This document shows positions 1 to 7,384 of a stretch of 13,935 nt of DNA, in pieces. A program made the position numbers and the translations under genes. The notes beneath the pieces are model-generated. The model searched no databases. It was given only the letters and a program-made list of their open reading frames with translations, and was not told the DNA's origin. This DNA comes from an uncultured Bacilli bacterium (GTDB lineage: Bacteria; Bacillota_I; Bacilli_A; RF39; UBA660): contig CANQOD010000015.1 of NCBI GenBank assembly GCA_947625395.1, positions 1 through 13,935 of the forward strand, written 5' to 3'. How positions within the stretch are numbered: position 1 is the stretch's first letter; every line of letters starts with the position of its first letter.

Positions 1-1160
1 TCCTTTTCTTCCGAATTGTAGTGACAACTATTGTTTTCAAAAAGACTCGTTTTGAGTGTTTCATAGTATTGAGGATTTTTTTTTAGTTCCTCTTCTGTTT
101 GATATTCCAAAAAATTTCCTGATAAAATACATTGAACATGCATCTGTCCTTTAGTTAGCGTCCCTGTTTTATCCGTAAATAAAATATTTAAACTCCCTGC
201 AGTCTCAATCCCAACTAATTTTCGAACCAAAACCTGATTTTTTAACATTCGCTTCATATTAGACGACAATACTAACGTGACCATCATTGGAAGTCCTTCT
301 GGAACTGCCACCACAATAACCGTAACAGCCAACGTTAAAGCATATAAAACATGCCCTATCAAAACAGGAAAATTCGAAAGTGATGTTACAATATTTCTGA
401 TTACAAAATGATTTTGAAGCACATAAACAGAAAATAAATAAGAACCCGCTACTAAAATAGCACTGATATACCCAATTTTACTAATGACTTTCGCAAGGGC
501 ACGAAGTCGAATTTTTAAAGGACTTTCTCTTCCTGTTTCTGTCAGTTCCAAAGCAAGTTTTCCATAAAGCGTGTTGTTGCCAACTTCAGTGACTTCCATC
601 CAGCCTTCTCCTTGATAAATAATGCTGCCTCGAAAGAGTTGATTTTGCAAAGAAACAAGTCCTTTCCGTGCTTCTTTATAACTTTCCTTACTTTCTCCAT
701 TGATAGAAGACTCATCGACCGTAAGATTTCCCTCTACCAACAGGCCATCCGCAGGAACTTTATCTCCATAAGATAATAAAACAAAATCCCCTACAACAAC
801 ATCTTCAAGAGGAATCTCTTGCAGTTGATTCTCTCGTTTCACTTTGACTTTTACTTCACTAGATTCTTCCTGTAACTTTTCAAAAGCCTTTTCACTTCCA
901 TATTCAGAAATCGTCGAAATCAAAGAAGCCAAAAAGATAGCAATCACAATTCCAATCGTTTCAAACCAATCAAATTCATGAATTAAAAACAACGTTTTAA
1001 TTGCTAGAGCAATCAATAAAATCCGAATAATTGGGTCCCCTAAACTTCGTAAAAGTGCTTTAAAAAATGTTTCTTGTGTCTTCGCAACCAGGGCATTATT
1101 TCCATACAATTCTCTTTGCTTCTTCACTTCTTCTTTTGTAAGTCCAACAAAATGCTTCAT
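1..1160 (-). CDS. Type II (Ca2+-like) cation-transporting P-type ATPase, N-terminal part (C-terminus off the left edge)
   Basis: The frame is open from ATG at 1160 to the window edge (386 codons), behind AGGAGG 6 nt from the start. It begins with a cation-ATPase N-terminal segment (GLTKEEVKKQRELYGNN), then M1/M2 hydrophobic helices at about residues 44-80, an actuator domain, M3/M4 at about 225-295, and the phosphorylation motif DKTGTLT with the aspartate at residue 330. M4 carries VPEGLP (286-291, E288), the ion-site signature of Ca2+ pumps of the SERCA/PMCA class. The family uses ATP to move Ca2+ or a related cation out of the cytoplasm. The actuator loop reads NGES (154-157) where TGES is usual; the catalytic glutamate is kept. 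The nucleotide-binding domain and M5-M10 are missing here. Substrate is inferred from the M4 motif only. A terminator lies just upstream, so the gene probably has its own promoter at 1161-1205, but only weak hexamers are visible there. Confidence 0.95.
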   Translation of the reverse strand, partial: MKHFVGLTKEEVKKQRELYGNNALVAKTQETFFKALLRSLGDPIIRILLIALAIKTLFLIHEFDWFETIGIVIAIFLASLISTISEYGSEKAFEKLQEESSEVKVKVKRENQLQEIPLEDVVVGDFVLLSYGDKVPADGLLVEGNLTVDESSINGESKESYKEARKGLVSLQNQLFRGSIIYQGEGWMEVTEVGNNTLYGKLALELTETGRESPLKIRLRALAKVISKIGYISAILVAGSYLFSVYVLQNHFVIRNIVTSLSNFPVLIGHVLYALTLAVTVIVVAVPEGLPMMVTLVLSSNMKRMLKNQVLVRKLVGIETAGSLNILFTDKTGTLTKGQMHVQCILSGNFLEYQTEEELKKNPQYYETLKTSLFENNSCHYNSEEK

Positions 1161-1205
1161 AAAGTTCCTCCTAAAATACTCTATGAAGAAAGAGAAAAGA
1201 ATAGC

Positions 1206-1238
1206 AAAAAAAAGAGCTTATTTTTTCGACAAGCTCTT
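1206..1238 (-). terminator. Rho-independent terminator downstream of the unknown membrane protein gene
   Basis: On the minus strand AAGAGCTT (1238-1231), an 11-nt loop and AAGCTCTT (1219-1212) form a perfect 8-bp stem, followed directly by a T-run at 1213-1206. It ends the transcript of the 1291-2160 gene and separates it from the P-type ATPase gene. Confidence 0.85.
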
Positions 1239-1290
1239 GAAGAATTCACACTCTATACTTTTCCTAATATAGCAGTTAGAAAAAGCAATA

Positions 1291-2160
1291 CTACTCAATT
1301 ACACTACTGATAAAAGCATAAGTACCATCTTCATTTTGTACAAATGTATAAGTAATCGTAGATGTTTGATGATATTCCTCTATAGAAACTGGATCTGTTG
1401 TTCTCATTTCATTGATAGGCAACACTTTTGTATCAATTAAATTTGATTTTGTCACATCACTATAAATTTGATAAGTCGCCTGGTTCGTCGCTGCATCAAT
1501 TGAAAAGTCATAATAAATCACTTGTTCTTTAACAAGAATCGTATCATCTTGCAAAGTGGCACTCATCAGTTGATTTGCTTTTATATTTGCTCGTGGTCCA
1601 AAATCTTCCCCAATTCCAGAAAAACGAACTTTATAGTTTTTTGTGTCCGCATCATATCCATGAAAGGTCAATCCACTAGAAAGATTAACTTCCTGTGGTA
1701 GAGAAAATTGTGTTTGACTTTGACTTAAAGCCTCTGCATCCATAGTTGCATCCGGTACAAAATATTTTCTTAAATTTCTTTCTAGAACATCCTGGTTACA
1801 CAAATAGTAAAAATCTCCCCATTGTGTCACCTCTTCTGTCGGAACAAAATCTGCGGCTTGAAAATCATCCTTAATAATATTCAACAACTCATCTACTGTA
1901 AAAGACTGATATCCATTTTCTCTTGATTGAGTATAACTATAAGGTTGTATTTTCTCATAAATAGGGTAAAATCTTTCATCCGTGAAAGAAAGATTCTCTT
2001 CTTCTGGTTCTTGTGGATTTTCTTGTTCCTCCTGTTCTTCAGCAGTTCCTAATACTGTTTTATCATAAAGCAAATAACACCCAGCACCAATCAGGGCAAG
2101 TGATAAAATAACAATGATAACAATCAAAGCGATAGGCCTTTTTTTCGTTTCATTTTCCAT
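1291..2160 (-). CDS. Membrane-anchored extracytoplasmic protein of unknown function
   Basis: I do not recognise this 289-residue protein. It has a short charged N-terminus (MENETKKRP), one strong hydrophobic helix at about residues 9-32, an acidic Glu/Gln/Pro-rich linker at about 40-56, and then a mixed alpha/beta region of about 230 residues. The pattern suggests an N-in, C-out single-pass anchor. A cysteine sits in the helix (C28), but the residues before it (I-G-A-G) do not make a normal lipobox, so a lipoprotein is unlikely. The start is supported by AGGAGG 7 nt upstream of ATG. The gene is bounded by terminators on both sides, so it is probably monocistronic; a TATACT hexamer lies directly before the Shine-Dalgarno site but no convincing -35 was found. 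It stands next to a secreted lysozyme-like gene, which suggests an envelope role, but no more than that. Confidence 0.85.
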   Translation of the reverse strand: MENETKKRPIALIVIIVILSLALIGAGCYLLYDKTVLGTAEEQEEQENPQEPEEENLSFTDERFYPIYEKIQPYSYTQSRENGYQSFTVDELLNIIKDDFQAADFVPTEEVTQWGDFYYLCNQDVLERNLRKYFVPDATMDAEALSQSQTQFSLPQEVNLSSGLTFHGYDADTKNYKVRFSGIGEDFGPRANIKANQLMSATLQDDTILVKEQVIYYDFSIDAATNQATYQIYSDVTKSNLIDTKVLPINEMRTTDPVSIEEYHQTSTITYTFVQNEDGTYAFISSVIE

Positions 2161-2210
2161 GGCTAATCCTCCTTTAGTATAAGATTAGCATAAATCATTT
2201 CATTTTGGAA

Positions 2211-2254
2211 AAGAAAAAACAAAAAGTGGCTGACAACCATGTCAATCCACTTTT
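2211..2254 (-). terminator. Strong rho-independent terminator after the lysozyme-like gene
   Basis: Minus strand: AAAAGTGG pairs with CCACTTTT, with an inner TGACA/TGTCA stem around a TGGT loop, followed by a T-rich run (TTTTTGTTTTTTCTT). The hairpin starts 2 nt after the stop codon of the lysozyme-like gene. On the plus strand the A-run precedes the hairpin and only TTTT follows, so it mainly works leftward. Confidence 0.9.
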
Positions 2255-2256
2255 CA

Positions 2257-2967
2257 TTAAGCTGCACGAATCGCAGCAATATAATCGTTCACTTTTGCAA
2301 CCCATTCTGACCAACTTGATGTACCCACATATTTTTGGGCAATTGTTTCTGCAGTATTTAAGCCATGGGCATAATAATTATTATAAAGATTATCCATATA
2401 ACCTGTGATTCCTTCTTCTAAAGTTGCATACGCTTTATAAGCGCCACCATTACAGGAAGGACCACCTTTTTGTCCACCCACATTATTACAAGCTTGGACC
2501 AAATAGCTACAACTCCACTTACAACCTGTTTCATGAAGAATAATTGCTACAGATAAGTACGGGTCCATCCCTCGTTCAATAGCTATGGCTGCAATCACTG
2601 GACCATAACCTGCGATGTTGGAATGGAGTGAGCGGTTTAATTTTTCTCCTAATTGTTCTAAAGTCATATCTTCAAACACAACTGGTTGCGCAACTTCCAC
2701 AGTCACATCTTCGATGGGTTCTTTTGTTTCGATGACTTCTTGAATAGCAATTTGTTTTTCCGTAACAGTTGGTTCTTCTTCTACTTGTTCTTCTTTTTCT
2801 TTCACAAGCAGTGTCCTTGCTTCCATCATATCTTTTAAAGTAACTTTTTCATGATGTCTTGTTTCCACAACAGGTGTTTCTTTGAAAGCAATATATTCTA
2901 GTAGACAAGCACTTCCAATCATCATCATTGAAATCATGACGAGAAGCAAGCCTATCTTTTTTCCCAT
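2257..2967 (-). CDS. Secreted/anchored lysozyme-like (glucosaminidase or lytic transglycosylase fold) protein
   Basis: The 236-residue product has a basic start (MGKK), a hydrophobic signal or anchor at about 5-27, a long acidic, low-complexity linker at about 35-100, and a C-terminal catalytic-type domain at about 103-234. The domain shows the helical lysozyme-fold pattern: DPYLSVAIILHETG with a candidate catalytic Glu146, NNVGGQKGG (161-169) resembling the substrate-groove N-N-x-G-G motif, and a YATLEEGI segment (180-187). Such enzymes cut peptidoglycan glycan strands outside the membrane. Four cysteines (149, 153, 160, 172) cluster around the active-site region and could form disulfides. 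ATG at 2967 has AAAGGAGG 8 nt upstream. A strong promoter lies at 3000-3029 and a terminator directly follows the stop, so the gene is a single transcription unit. The exact GH or transglycosylase family cannot be decided by eye. Confidence 0.85.
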   Translation of the reverse strand: MGKKIGLLLVMISMMMIGSACLLEYIAFKETPVVETRHHEKVTLKDMMEARTLLVKEKEEQVEEEPTVTEKQIAIQEVIETKEPIEDVTVEVAQPVVFEDMTLEQLGEKLNRSLHSNIAGYGPVIAAIAIERGMDPYLSVAIILHETGCKWSCSYLVQACNNVGGQKGGPSCNGGAYKAYATLEEGITGYMDNLYNNYYAHGLNTAETIAQKYVGTSSWSEWVAKVNDYIAAIRAA

Positions 2968-2999
2968 AATTTGTTCCTCCTTTAAAAGTGAACGCTATC

Positions 3000-3029
3000 A
3001 TTTTACCACAAAAATGGGCATTTTGTCAA
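3000..3029 (-). promoter_or_regulatory. Sigma-A-type promoter of the lysozyme-like gene
   Basis: Minus strand: TTGACA (3029-3024, perfect -35), an 18-nt spacer and TAAAAT (3005-3000, 5 of 6 to TATAAT). The start point would fall near 2993, giving a short leader before the AAAGGAGG site. It is the clearest classical -35/-10 promoter in the window. Confidence 0.85.
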
Positions 3030-3031
3030 AT

Positions 3032-3046
3032 GAGAGGGGGCCTCCC
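3032..3046 (-). terminator. Weak hairpin after tex, possible terminator
   Basis: Minus strand GGGAGG-CCC-CCTCTC can form a 6-bp stem (one G-U pair) 31 nt after the tex stop. Only ATTTG follows, so the U-tract is poor. It lies just upstream of the -35 of the next gene. Termination here is doubtful, and tex transcripts may read into the lysozyme-like gene. Confidence 0.25.
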
Positions 3047-3076
3047 TTAGAATATATTATGCTCCATTTTCCTTTT

Positions 3077-5224
3077 TTATCGCGGTAAAAGACTCAAATT
3101 AACCTTCTTTTTTTCGAGCGAAATTTCATCCACATAGCAGGTCACAATATCACCAACTTTAAAAAGTTCACTCGGATGTTTGATATAAGCATTGGATAAT
3201 TTAGAAATATGGGCAAGGCCATCATTTTTAAGACCAATATCAATAAATAGTCCAAAATCAACAACATTGCGAACAGTTCCTTGCAAAGCATCCCCTACTT
3301 TTAAATCTTCTAGTTTTAAAATATCACTTTTTAAAAGAGGTTTTGGCATATCATCCCGTGGATCTCTTCCTGGATTTTCTAATGCCTTTAAAACATCATC
3401 CAAAGTAAAGGTATCCAAATCACAAATCTGTTGGGCTTCTTCCCTTTTTAAATGCCCCAGCTTTTCACTGATAGATGCTTTTCCAATTTCCTCCGGTGTC
3501 ACCTTTAAAAACGTCAATAACTTTTCGACTTTTGGATAACTTTCAGGATGGATACTTGTTTTATCAAGTGGATTGGTACCATCTAAAATTCTCAAGAATC
3601 CGATAGATTGTTCATAAATTTGTGGCGTCATTCCTTTGATTTTCAACAATTCTTCCCGACTTTCAAAACGGCCTTGTTGGTTGCGCACTTCAAGAAGCGA
3701 AGCAATCACTTTCTTTGTAAGCCCTGAAACATATGATAATAAAGAAGAGGAAGCAGTGTTCACATTGACCCCCACTTGATTGACTGTTTTCGTCACAACA
3801 AAGCTTAATGATTCCTCTAGTTTTTTAGACGATACATCATGTTGATAGAGGCCAACCCCAATACTTTTCGGTTCAATTTTCACAAGTTCTGATAAAGCAT
3901 CTTGCAGTCTTCTGCCAATACTAATGGCACTTCTTTTTTCCACTGTTAAATTTGGAAATTCTTGTATCGCCAAAGGACTTGCCGAATAAACAGAAGCTCC
4001 AGCCTCACTGACAATGATATAGGCCACTTTTCGCTTTGCTTTTTTGATAGTATTCGCAATAAAGGCTTCACTTTCTCTAGAAGCAGTTCCATTACCAATG
4101 GCAATGACTTCAATCCCATATTTCTCAATCAATTCTAAAACTTTCTTTTCAGAAGATGCGATTTCGTTTCGTGGTTCCGTTGGATAAATGACAGCAATTT
4201 CTAAGACTTTTCCTGTTGGGTCCAACACGGCTAGTTTACAACCAGTTCGAAAAGCCGGGTCAAGTCCTAACACAACTTTTCCTTTGATGGGTGGAGTAAG
4301 AAGCAATTGCTCAAGGTTGGAGGCAAAATTTTCAATGGCCACTTCTTCTGCTTTTTCTTTCAATTCACTGCGAACTTCTCGTTCTACACTAGGTAAAATC
4401 AGTCGTTTCAAACTATCTTCAATCGCTTCAAGAATGGTATTGACAACAAAAGAGTGTGGATTTTTCACCAAATGATTCTCTAAATAAGCCACAATTTTCT
4501 CTTTCGGAACAGCAATGTTTACGGTTAAAACACCCTCTTTTTCTCCACGATTGACAGCTAAAATCCGATGCGGTCTTATTGCTTTGATACTTTCTTGATA
4601 AGCATAATACATTTCATAGACTTTAAGTTCATCAAGGGCACCTTTTTTAAGCTTTGCGGTCAGCACCCCCTCTTGATAGTAAAATCTTCGTATCCACTTT
4701 CGATAGGCAGCATTATCACTTATCCACTCAGCGATAATATATTGTGCCCCTTGAATAGCTTCTTGTTCTGTTTTTACTTTTTCCTGGATAAAACGTTGTG
4801 CCAAAGTGGTTAAATTTCCTTGCAATGGCTGGGCCATAATCATTTTCGCAAGCGGTTCTAAGCCGTTTTTAATGGCTTCCTGGGCTTTGGTTTTTTTCTT
4901 TTCTTTATAAGGACGATAAAGATCTTCTACCTCGACAAGTTTTTGCGCCTTGAAAATTTGTTCTTTTAACTCTTCCGTTAGCATTCCTTTTTCATCAATT
5001 AAACGAATGACATCTTCTTTTCGTTCAAGTAAATTTTTCTGATAAGTAAACACTTCTTCAATTTTACGAATCACTTCTTCTGTCAAAGCCCCTGTTCTTT
5101 CTTTTCGATAACGTGCAATAAACGGAATTGTATTTCCCTCTTCTAACATTTCTAAGACAACTTTGACTTGTTTGGTTGTAATATTTAAGTCTTTTGCAAC
5201 CTTTTGAATTAATACTTCGTTCAT
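3077..5224 (-). CDS. tex: Tex family RNA-binding transcription accessory protein
   Basis: The 715-residue protein matches the Tex family in length and domain order. The N-terminal helical Tex region covers about 1-310 and includes PFIARYRKERTGAL (34-47). A YqgF/RNase H-like domain follows (VLGLDPAFRTGCKLAVLD, 318-335; IGNGTASRESE, 376-386). The helix-hairpin-helix part spans about 486-546, with NVNTASSSLLSYVSGL and a second hairpin near GRFESREELLKIKGM. A C-terminal S1 domain is at about 640-713 (LQGTVRNVVDFGLFIDIG, 647-664). Tex proteins bind RNA in the cytoplasm and influence transcription and RNA handling; the exact reaction is debated. The start ATG lies 10 nt after the fic stop, and its AAGAGG site overlaps that stop (TAA-GAGGAAGAAA-ATG), so translation is likely coupled to fic. 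It is the last gene of the murE-fic-tex cluster. Confidence 0.96.
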   Translation of the reverse strand: MNEVLIQKVAKDLNITTKQVKVVLEMLEEGNTIPFIARYRKERTGALTEEVIRKIEEVFTYQKNLLERKEDVIRLIDEKGMLTEELKEQIFKAQKLVEVEDLYRPYKEKKKTKAQEAIKNGLEPLAKMIMAQPLQGNLTTLAQRFIQEKVKTEQEAIQGAQYIIAEWISDNAAYRKWIRRFYYQEGVLTAKLKKGALDELKVYEMYYAYQESIKAIRPHRILAVNRGEKEGVLTVNIAVPKEKIVAYLENHLVKNPHSFVVNTILEAIEDSLKRLILPSVEREVRSELKEKAEEVAIENFASNLEQLLLTPPIKGKVVLGLDPAFRTGCKLAVLDPTGKVLEIAVIYPTEPRNEIASSEKKVLELIEKYGIEVIAIGNGTASRESEAFIANTIKKAKRKVAYIIVSEAGASVYSASPLAIQEFPNLTVEKRSAISIGRRLQDALSELVKIEPKSIGVGLYQHDVSSKKLEESLSFVVTKTVNQVGVNVNTASSSLLSYVSGLTKKVIASLLEVRNQQGRFESREELLKIKGMTPQIYEQSIGFLRILDGTNPLDKTSIHPESYPKVEKLLTFLKVTPEEIGKASISEKLGHLKREEAQQICDLDTFTLDDVLKALENPGRDPRDDMPKPLLKSDILKLEDLKVGDALQGTVRNVVDFGLFIDIGLKNDGLAHISKLSNAYIKHPSELFKVGDIVTCYVDEISLEKKKVNLSLLPR

Positions 5225-5237
5225 TTTCTTCCTCTTA
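5225..5237 (-). promoter_or_regulatory. Ribosome binding site of tex overlapping the fic stop codon
   Basis: The minus strand reads TAA-GAGGAAGAAA-ATG: the last two bases of the fic stop are the first two of the AAGAGG site of tex, 6 nt before its ATG. This supports the ATG at 5224 and points to coupled translation. Confidence 0.7.
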
Positions 5238-5885
5238 CTTTCTATTCTGACTGGTTTGAAATAATTTTTTTATTTGTTGAGCCTCTTGTTGTGATTGTCT
5301 TTGAAACAATTCTGTCATCTCATCAAGACGATAGTGATGAAGATTGTTTAAGTATTCTTTATAAATATTGTCTGTTAAATAAACAGGGGCATATCCTTGT
5401 TTTAGTAAATGCAAATTCACAAACAAAAAAGCTGTACGACGATTGCCATCTTCAAAGGGATGAATCCGAATCATGTCTGTAAAAAAGTGTGCTTCCCGCG
5501 CAAAAGGTTCTAAGTCTTTCCAGGTTTCTTGGTAATCAAAGACAAGCTTTTCCATCAATAGAGGAATTTCTTCTGCGGGTGGAATCGGAGTTTTCGTCTC
5601 CTCTAATAAGGTTCCAAACTGGCGATATCCTCTTGAGATATACGGATGGCTTTCACTCACTTGATTTCCAACGGTGATGATTTGCTGTGTGGAAAGTGGT
5701 TCCTCTTGAAACGTTTCCAAATAATCGAGTGCTTTTTCCATATCTTCTTTTCTTGAGAATCCATTTTGTTCTGTTTCATGGTCTTCTAAAGAAAAAGGAG
5801 GATTGGCTAAAAAGGCAATCAAGCGAGAACGATAAAGCTTTTTTTCTGATTCTGAAAGCGACTGAAAAGCTTTTTCTACCATCAT
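5235..5885 (-). CDS. Fic/DOC domain protein (probable AMP- or nucleotidyl-transferase)
   Basis: The 216-residue protein has the Fic core with HPFEDGNRRT at residues 142-151, matching HPFx(D/E)GNxxR (catalytic H142, D146, N148, R150). The usual GNGR is GNRR here. A flap-like segment precedes it (YISRGYRQFGTLLEETKTPIP, about 82-102). Fic enzymes mostly transfer AMP from ATP to Ser/Thr/Tyr hydroxyls of protein targets. An inhibitory S/T-x-x-x-E-G/N helix is expected near residues 32-45 in class II proteins; only a degenerate version (DHETEQNGF) is seen, with D35 in the usual Ser/Thr position. No signal peptide or DNA-binding domain is visible, so it should be cytoplasmic. The start overlaps the murE stop as ATGA (GAAGGTG site 5 nt upstream, inside murE); a second ATG follows immediately. 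No antitoxin-like small gene is adjacent. The target is unknown. Confidence 0.92.
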   Translation of the reverse strand: MMVEKAFQSLSESEKKLYRSRLIAFLANPPFSLEDHETEQNGFSRKEDMEKALDYLETFQEEPLSTQQIITVGNQVSESHPYISRGYRQFGTLLEETKTPIPPAEEIPLLMEKLVFDYQETWKDLEPFAREAHFFTDMIRIHPFEDGNRRTAFLFVNLHLLKQGYAPVYLTDNIYKEYLNNLHHYRLDEMTELFQRQSQQEAQQIKKLFQTSQNRK

Positions 5886-7312
5886 TTGTTCACCTTCTTA
5901 AAATACGCTTCAACCACTTCATAGTCCGAATAAGGAAGATATTCTTTTCCAATGGCCATATAGTTATCACGTCCTTTTCCTGCAAGGACAACAATATCGT
6001 TTTTCTGCGCCATTTCTAAAGCTTTGAAAATAGCTTTTTTTCGTTCAGGAATGCGAATATAGTTTGTAGCAGTGGCATCCCCAATTAAATCATCAATGAT
6101 TTGATTCACGTCTTCTTCCCGAGGGTCATCCATCGTAAAAATAACAAAATCCGATTTTTCAAGGACAATTTTTCCCATGGCAGGCCGTTTTTCTTTTTCA
6201 CGACCACCAGCACTTCCTGTAAGGGTGATGATTCTTCCAGTCTTTATTTGATTAAGATAAGACAAAATTTTATCTAAAGCATCTGGCGTATGAGCGTAAT
6301 CTAAAATAATTTGATAAGGCTGTCCAAATTCGAGTTTTTCCATTCTTCCAGCAATCGTGCGAATCTTTGAAAGTTTGATAAGAATTTTTGAAATGGAAAG
6401 AGAGAAAACAGTGCCCACTAAAATCACTGCGGATAAATTAAGGGCATTGAAGCTGCCACCCAAAGGACTTTCTAAATGATAGGTTTTTCCGCGATAGACA
6501 AAATCAAGGGTAATCCCCTCTTTTGTTTCTTGGCTGTTGAGGATTCTTAAAGTATCTTCTTCCCGATAACCATATGTCAACACTTGACAATGGCAACAGG
6601 CTTTAACCTGTTCAAAATGAGAATCACTGCTGTTTAAAATAGCGATGCCATCTTCTTTCACTTGACGAAAAAGTTGACACTTACAATCAATATAATTTTC
6701 CAGTGTTTTATGAATATTCAAATGGTCTTCCGTAATATTTGTTAAAACAGCAAGGTCATATTGTATCAAATCAAGACGATGTCTAAAAAAAGCTTCACTT
6801 GACGTTTCCATCGATAACACTTTACATCCCGCCTTTACAAAACGGTCCATGTATAAGTAAAGCCGGTCTACATCAGGAGTGGTATTTCGAATCCTTTCTT
6901 CAAACTGATGACATTTTATACCATTGGTGCCTAAATAAGCGCATTGTTTTCCTAAGAGTTGATAAATCAATTCCGCAACTGTCGTTTTTCCGTTGGTTCC
7001 TGTAATGCCAATCATCAGTAATTTTTCATCTGGCGCATCATAGAAGCGACGGGTCAACGTTTTCAATTCTTCATTGGTATTTTCTACATGAATCAGAGGC
7101 ACTTTCTTTTCTCCAACATCCCGACTGACAACAACTGCACTAGCTCCTTTTTCGATTGCTTCATCAATAAAATCATGTCGGTCAGTGGTCACTCCCATCG
7201 TGCAGACAAACAAATCCCCTGGCTCAATTTCCTTGGAATTGATTTTAATTCCTTTGATTGCACAGTCTTTTTGTCCTGGATAAAGTTCATTCAGTTTTTT
7301 CATTTTAACCAC
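5882..7312 (-). CDS. murE: UDP-N-acetylmuramyl-tripeptide synthetase MurE
   Basis: The 476-residue Mur ligase adds the third amino acid to UDP-MurNAc-L-Ala-D-Glu in the cytoplasm, using ATP. Visible are the N-terminal uridine-nucleotide domain (SKEIEPGDLFVC, 26-37), the P-loop GITGTNGKTT (102-111), TTPDVD (144-149), the probable carbamylated-lysine site YIDCKCQLF (K211), DYAHTPDAL (338-346), GSAGGREKEKRP (366-377) and the amino-acid selecting loop DDPR (395-398). The latter is DNPR in meso-diaminopimelate enzymes such as E. coli MurE; the N-to-D form is known from the Thermotoga maritima enzyme, which uses lysine. The conserved SSHA is SSEA here (171-174). The listed start is GTG at 7312, 4 nt from an AAAGGA site; an in-frame ATG at 7303 would be 13 nt away, so the start is ambiguous by three codons. 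It is the first gene of murE-fic-tex. Confidence 0.95.
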   Translation of the reverse strand: MVKMKKLNELYPGQKDCAIKGIKINSKEIEPGDLFVCTMGVTTDRHDFIDEAIEKGASAVVVSRDVGEKKVPLIHVENTNEELKTLTRRFYDAPDEKLLMIGITGTNGKTTVAELIYQLLGKQCAYLGTNGIKCHQFEERIRNTTPDVDRLYLYMDRFVKAGCKVLSMETSSEAFFRHRLDLIQYDLAVLTNITEDHLNIHKTLENYIDCKCQLFRQVKEDGIAILNSSDSHFEQVKACCHCQVLTYGYREEDTLRILNSQETKEGITLDFVYRGKTYHLESPLGGSFNALNLSAVILVGTVFSLSISKILIKLSKIRTIAGRMEKLEFGQPYQIILDYAHTPDALDKILSYLNQIKTGRIITLTGSAGGREKEKRPAMGKIVLEKSDFVIFTMDDPREEDVNQIIDDLIGDATATNYIRIPERKKAIFKALEMAQKNDIVVLAGKGRDNYMAIGKEYLPYSDYEVVEAYFKKVNK

Positions 7313-7322
7313 ACATTCCTTT
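7313..7322 (-). promoter_or_regulatory. Ribosome binding site that decides the murE start
   Basis: AAAGGA at 7322-7317 lies 4 nt before GTG (7312) and 13 nt before ATG (7303). Neither spacing is ideal (about 6-9 nt is usual), so the GTG is only mildly preferred. The difference is the residues M-V-K before MKKLNE. Confidence 0.5.
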
Positions 7323-7341
7323 CACTTCGTTCAAGGCACAT

Positions 7342-7373
7342 ATCGTCATGAAAATAATTTTTTTTCAGACGAT
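7342..7373 (-). other. Hairpin in the murE 5' untranslated region
   Basis: ATCGTC (7342-7347) pairs with GACGAT (7368-7373); after a small internal loop, GAAAA (7350-7354) pairs with TTTTC (7362-7366) around a 7-nt loop. No U-tract follows on either strand, so it is not a terminator. If the promoter upstream is right, the hairpin sits at the extreme 5' end of the murE mRNA, where it could affect stability. Confidence 0.45.
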
Positions 7374-7384
7374 TCACCTACTTT

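Noticed and set aside
1074..1310. 78-codon plus-strand reading frame
   Set aside because: It overlaps the P-type ATPase start and a terminator on the opposite strand, with no ribosome site; it is a shadow.
2074..2079. Lipoprotein cleavage site at C28 of the unknown membrane protein, and at C21 of the lysozyme-like protein
   Set aside because: Both lack a hydrophobic residue at -3 of the lipobox (Gly is found), so a plain anchor or signal peptide is more likely.
3192..3539. 115-codon plus-strand reading frame antisense to tex
   Set aside because: It is antisense to the S1 and helix-hairpin-helix coding region of tex; the composition follows from that gene.
5882..5884. TGA read as tryptophan (Mycoplasma code)
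   Set aside because: murE ends naturally at TGA with the usual MurE length, and Trp is encoded by TGG throughout, so the standard code fits.
5235..5885. Fic as toxin of a toxin-antitoxin pair
   Set aside because: No small antitoxin-like gene is adjacent; both neighbours are full-length murE and tex.
5687..6019. 110-codon plus-strand reading frame antisense to fic and murE
   Set aside because: It spans the coding regions of two well-supported genes and shows no ribosome site or recognisable motif.
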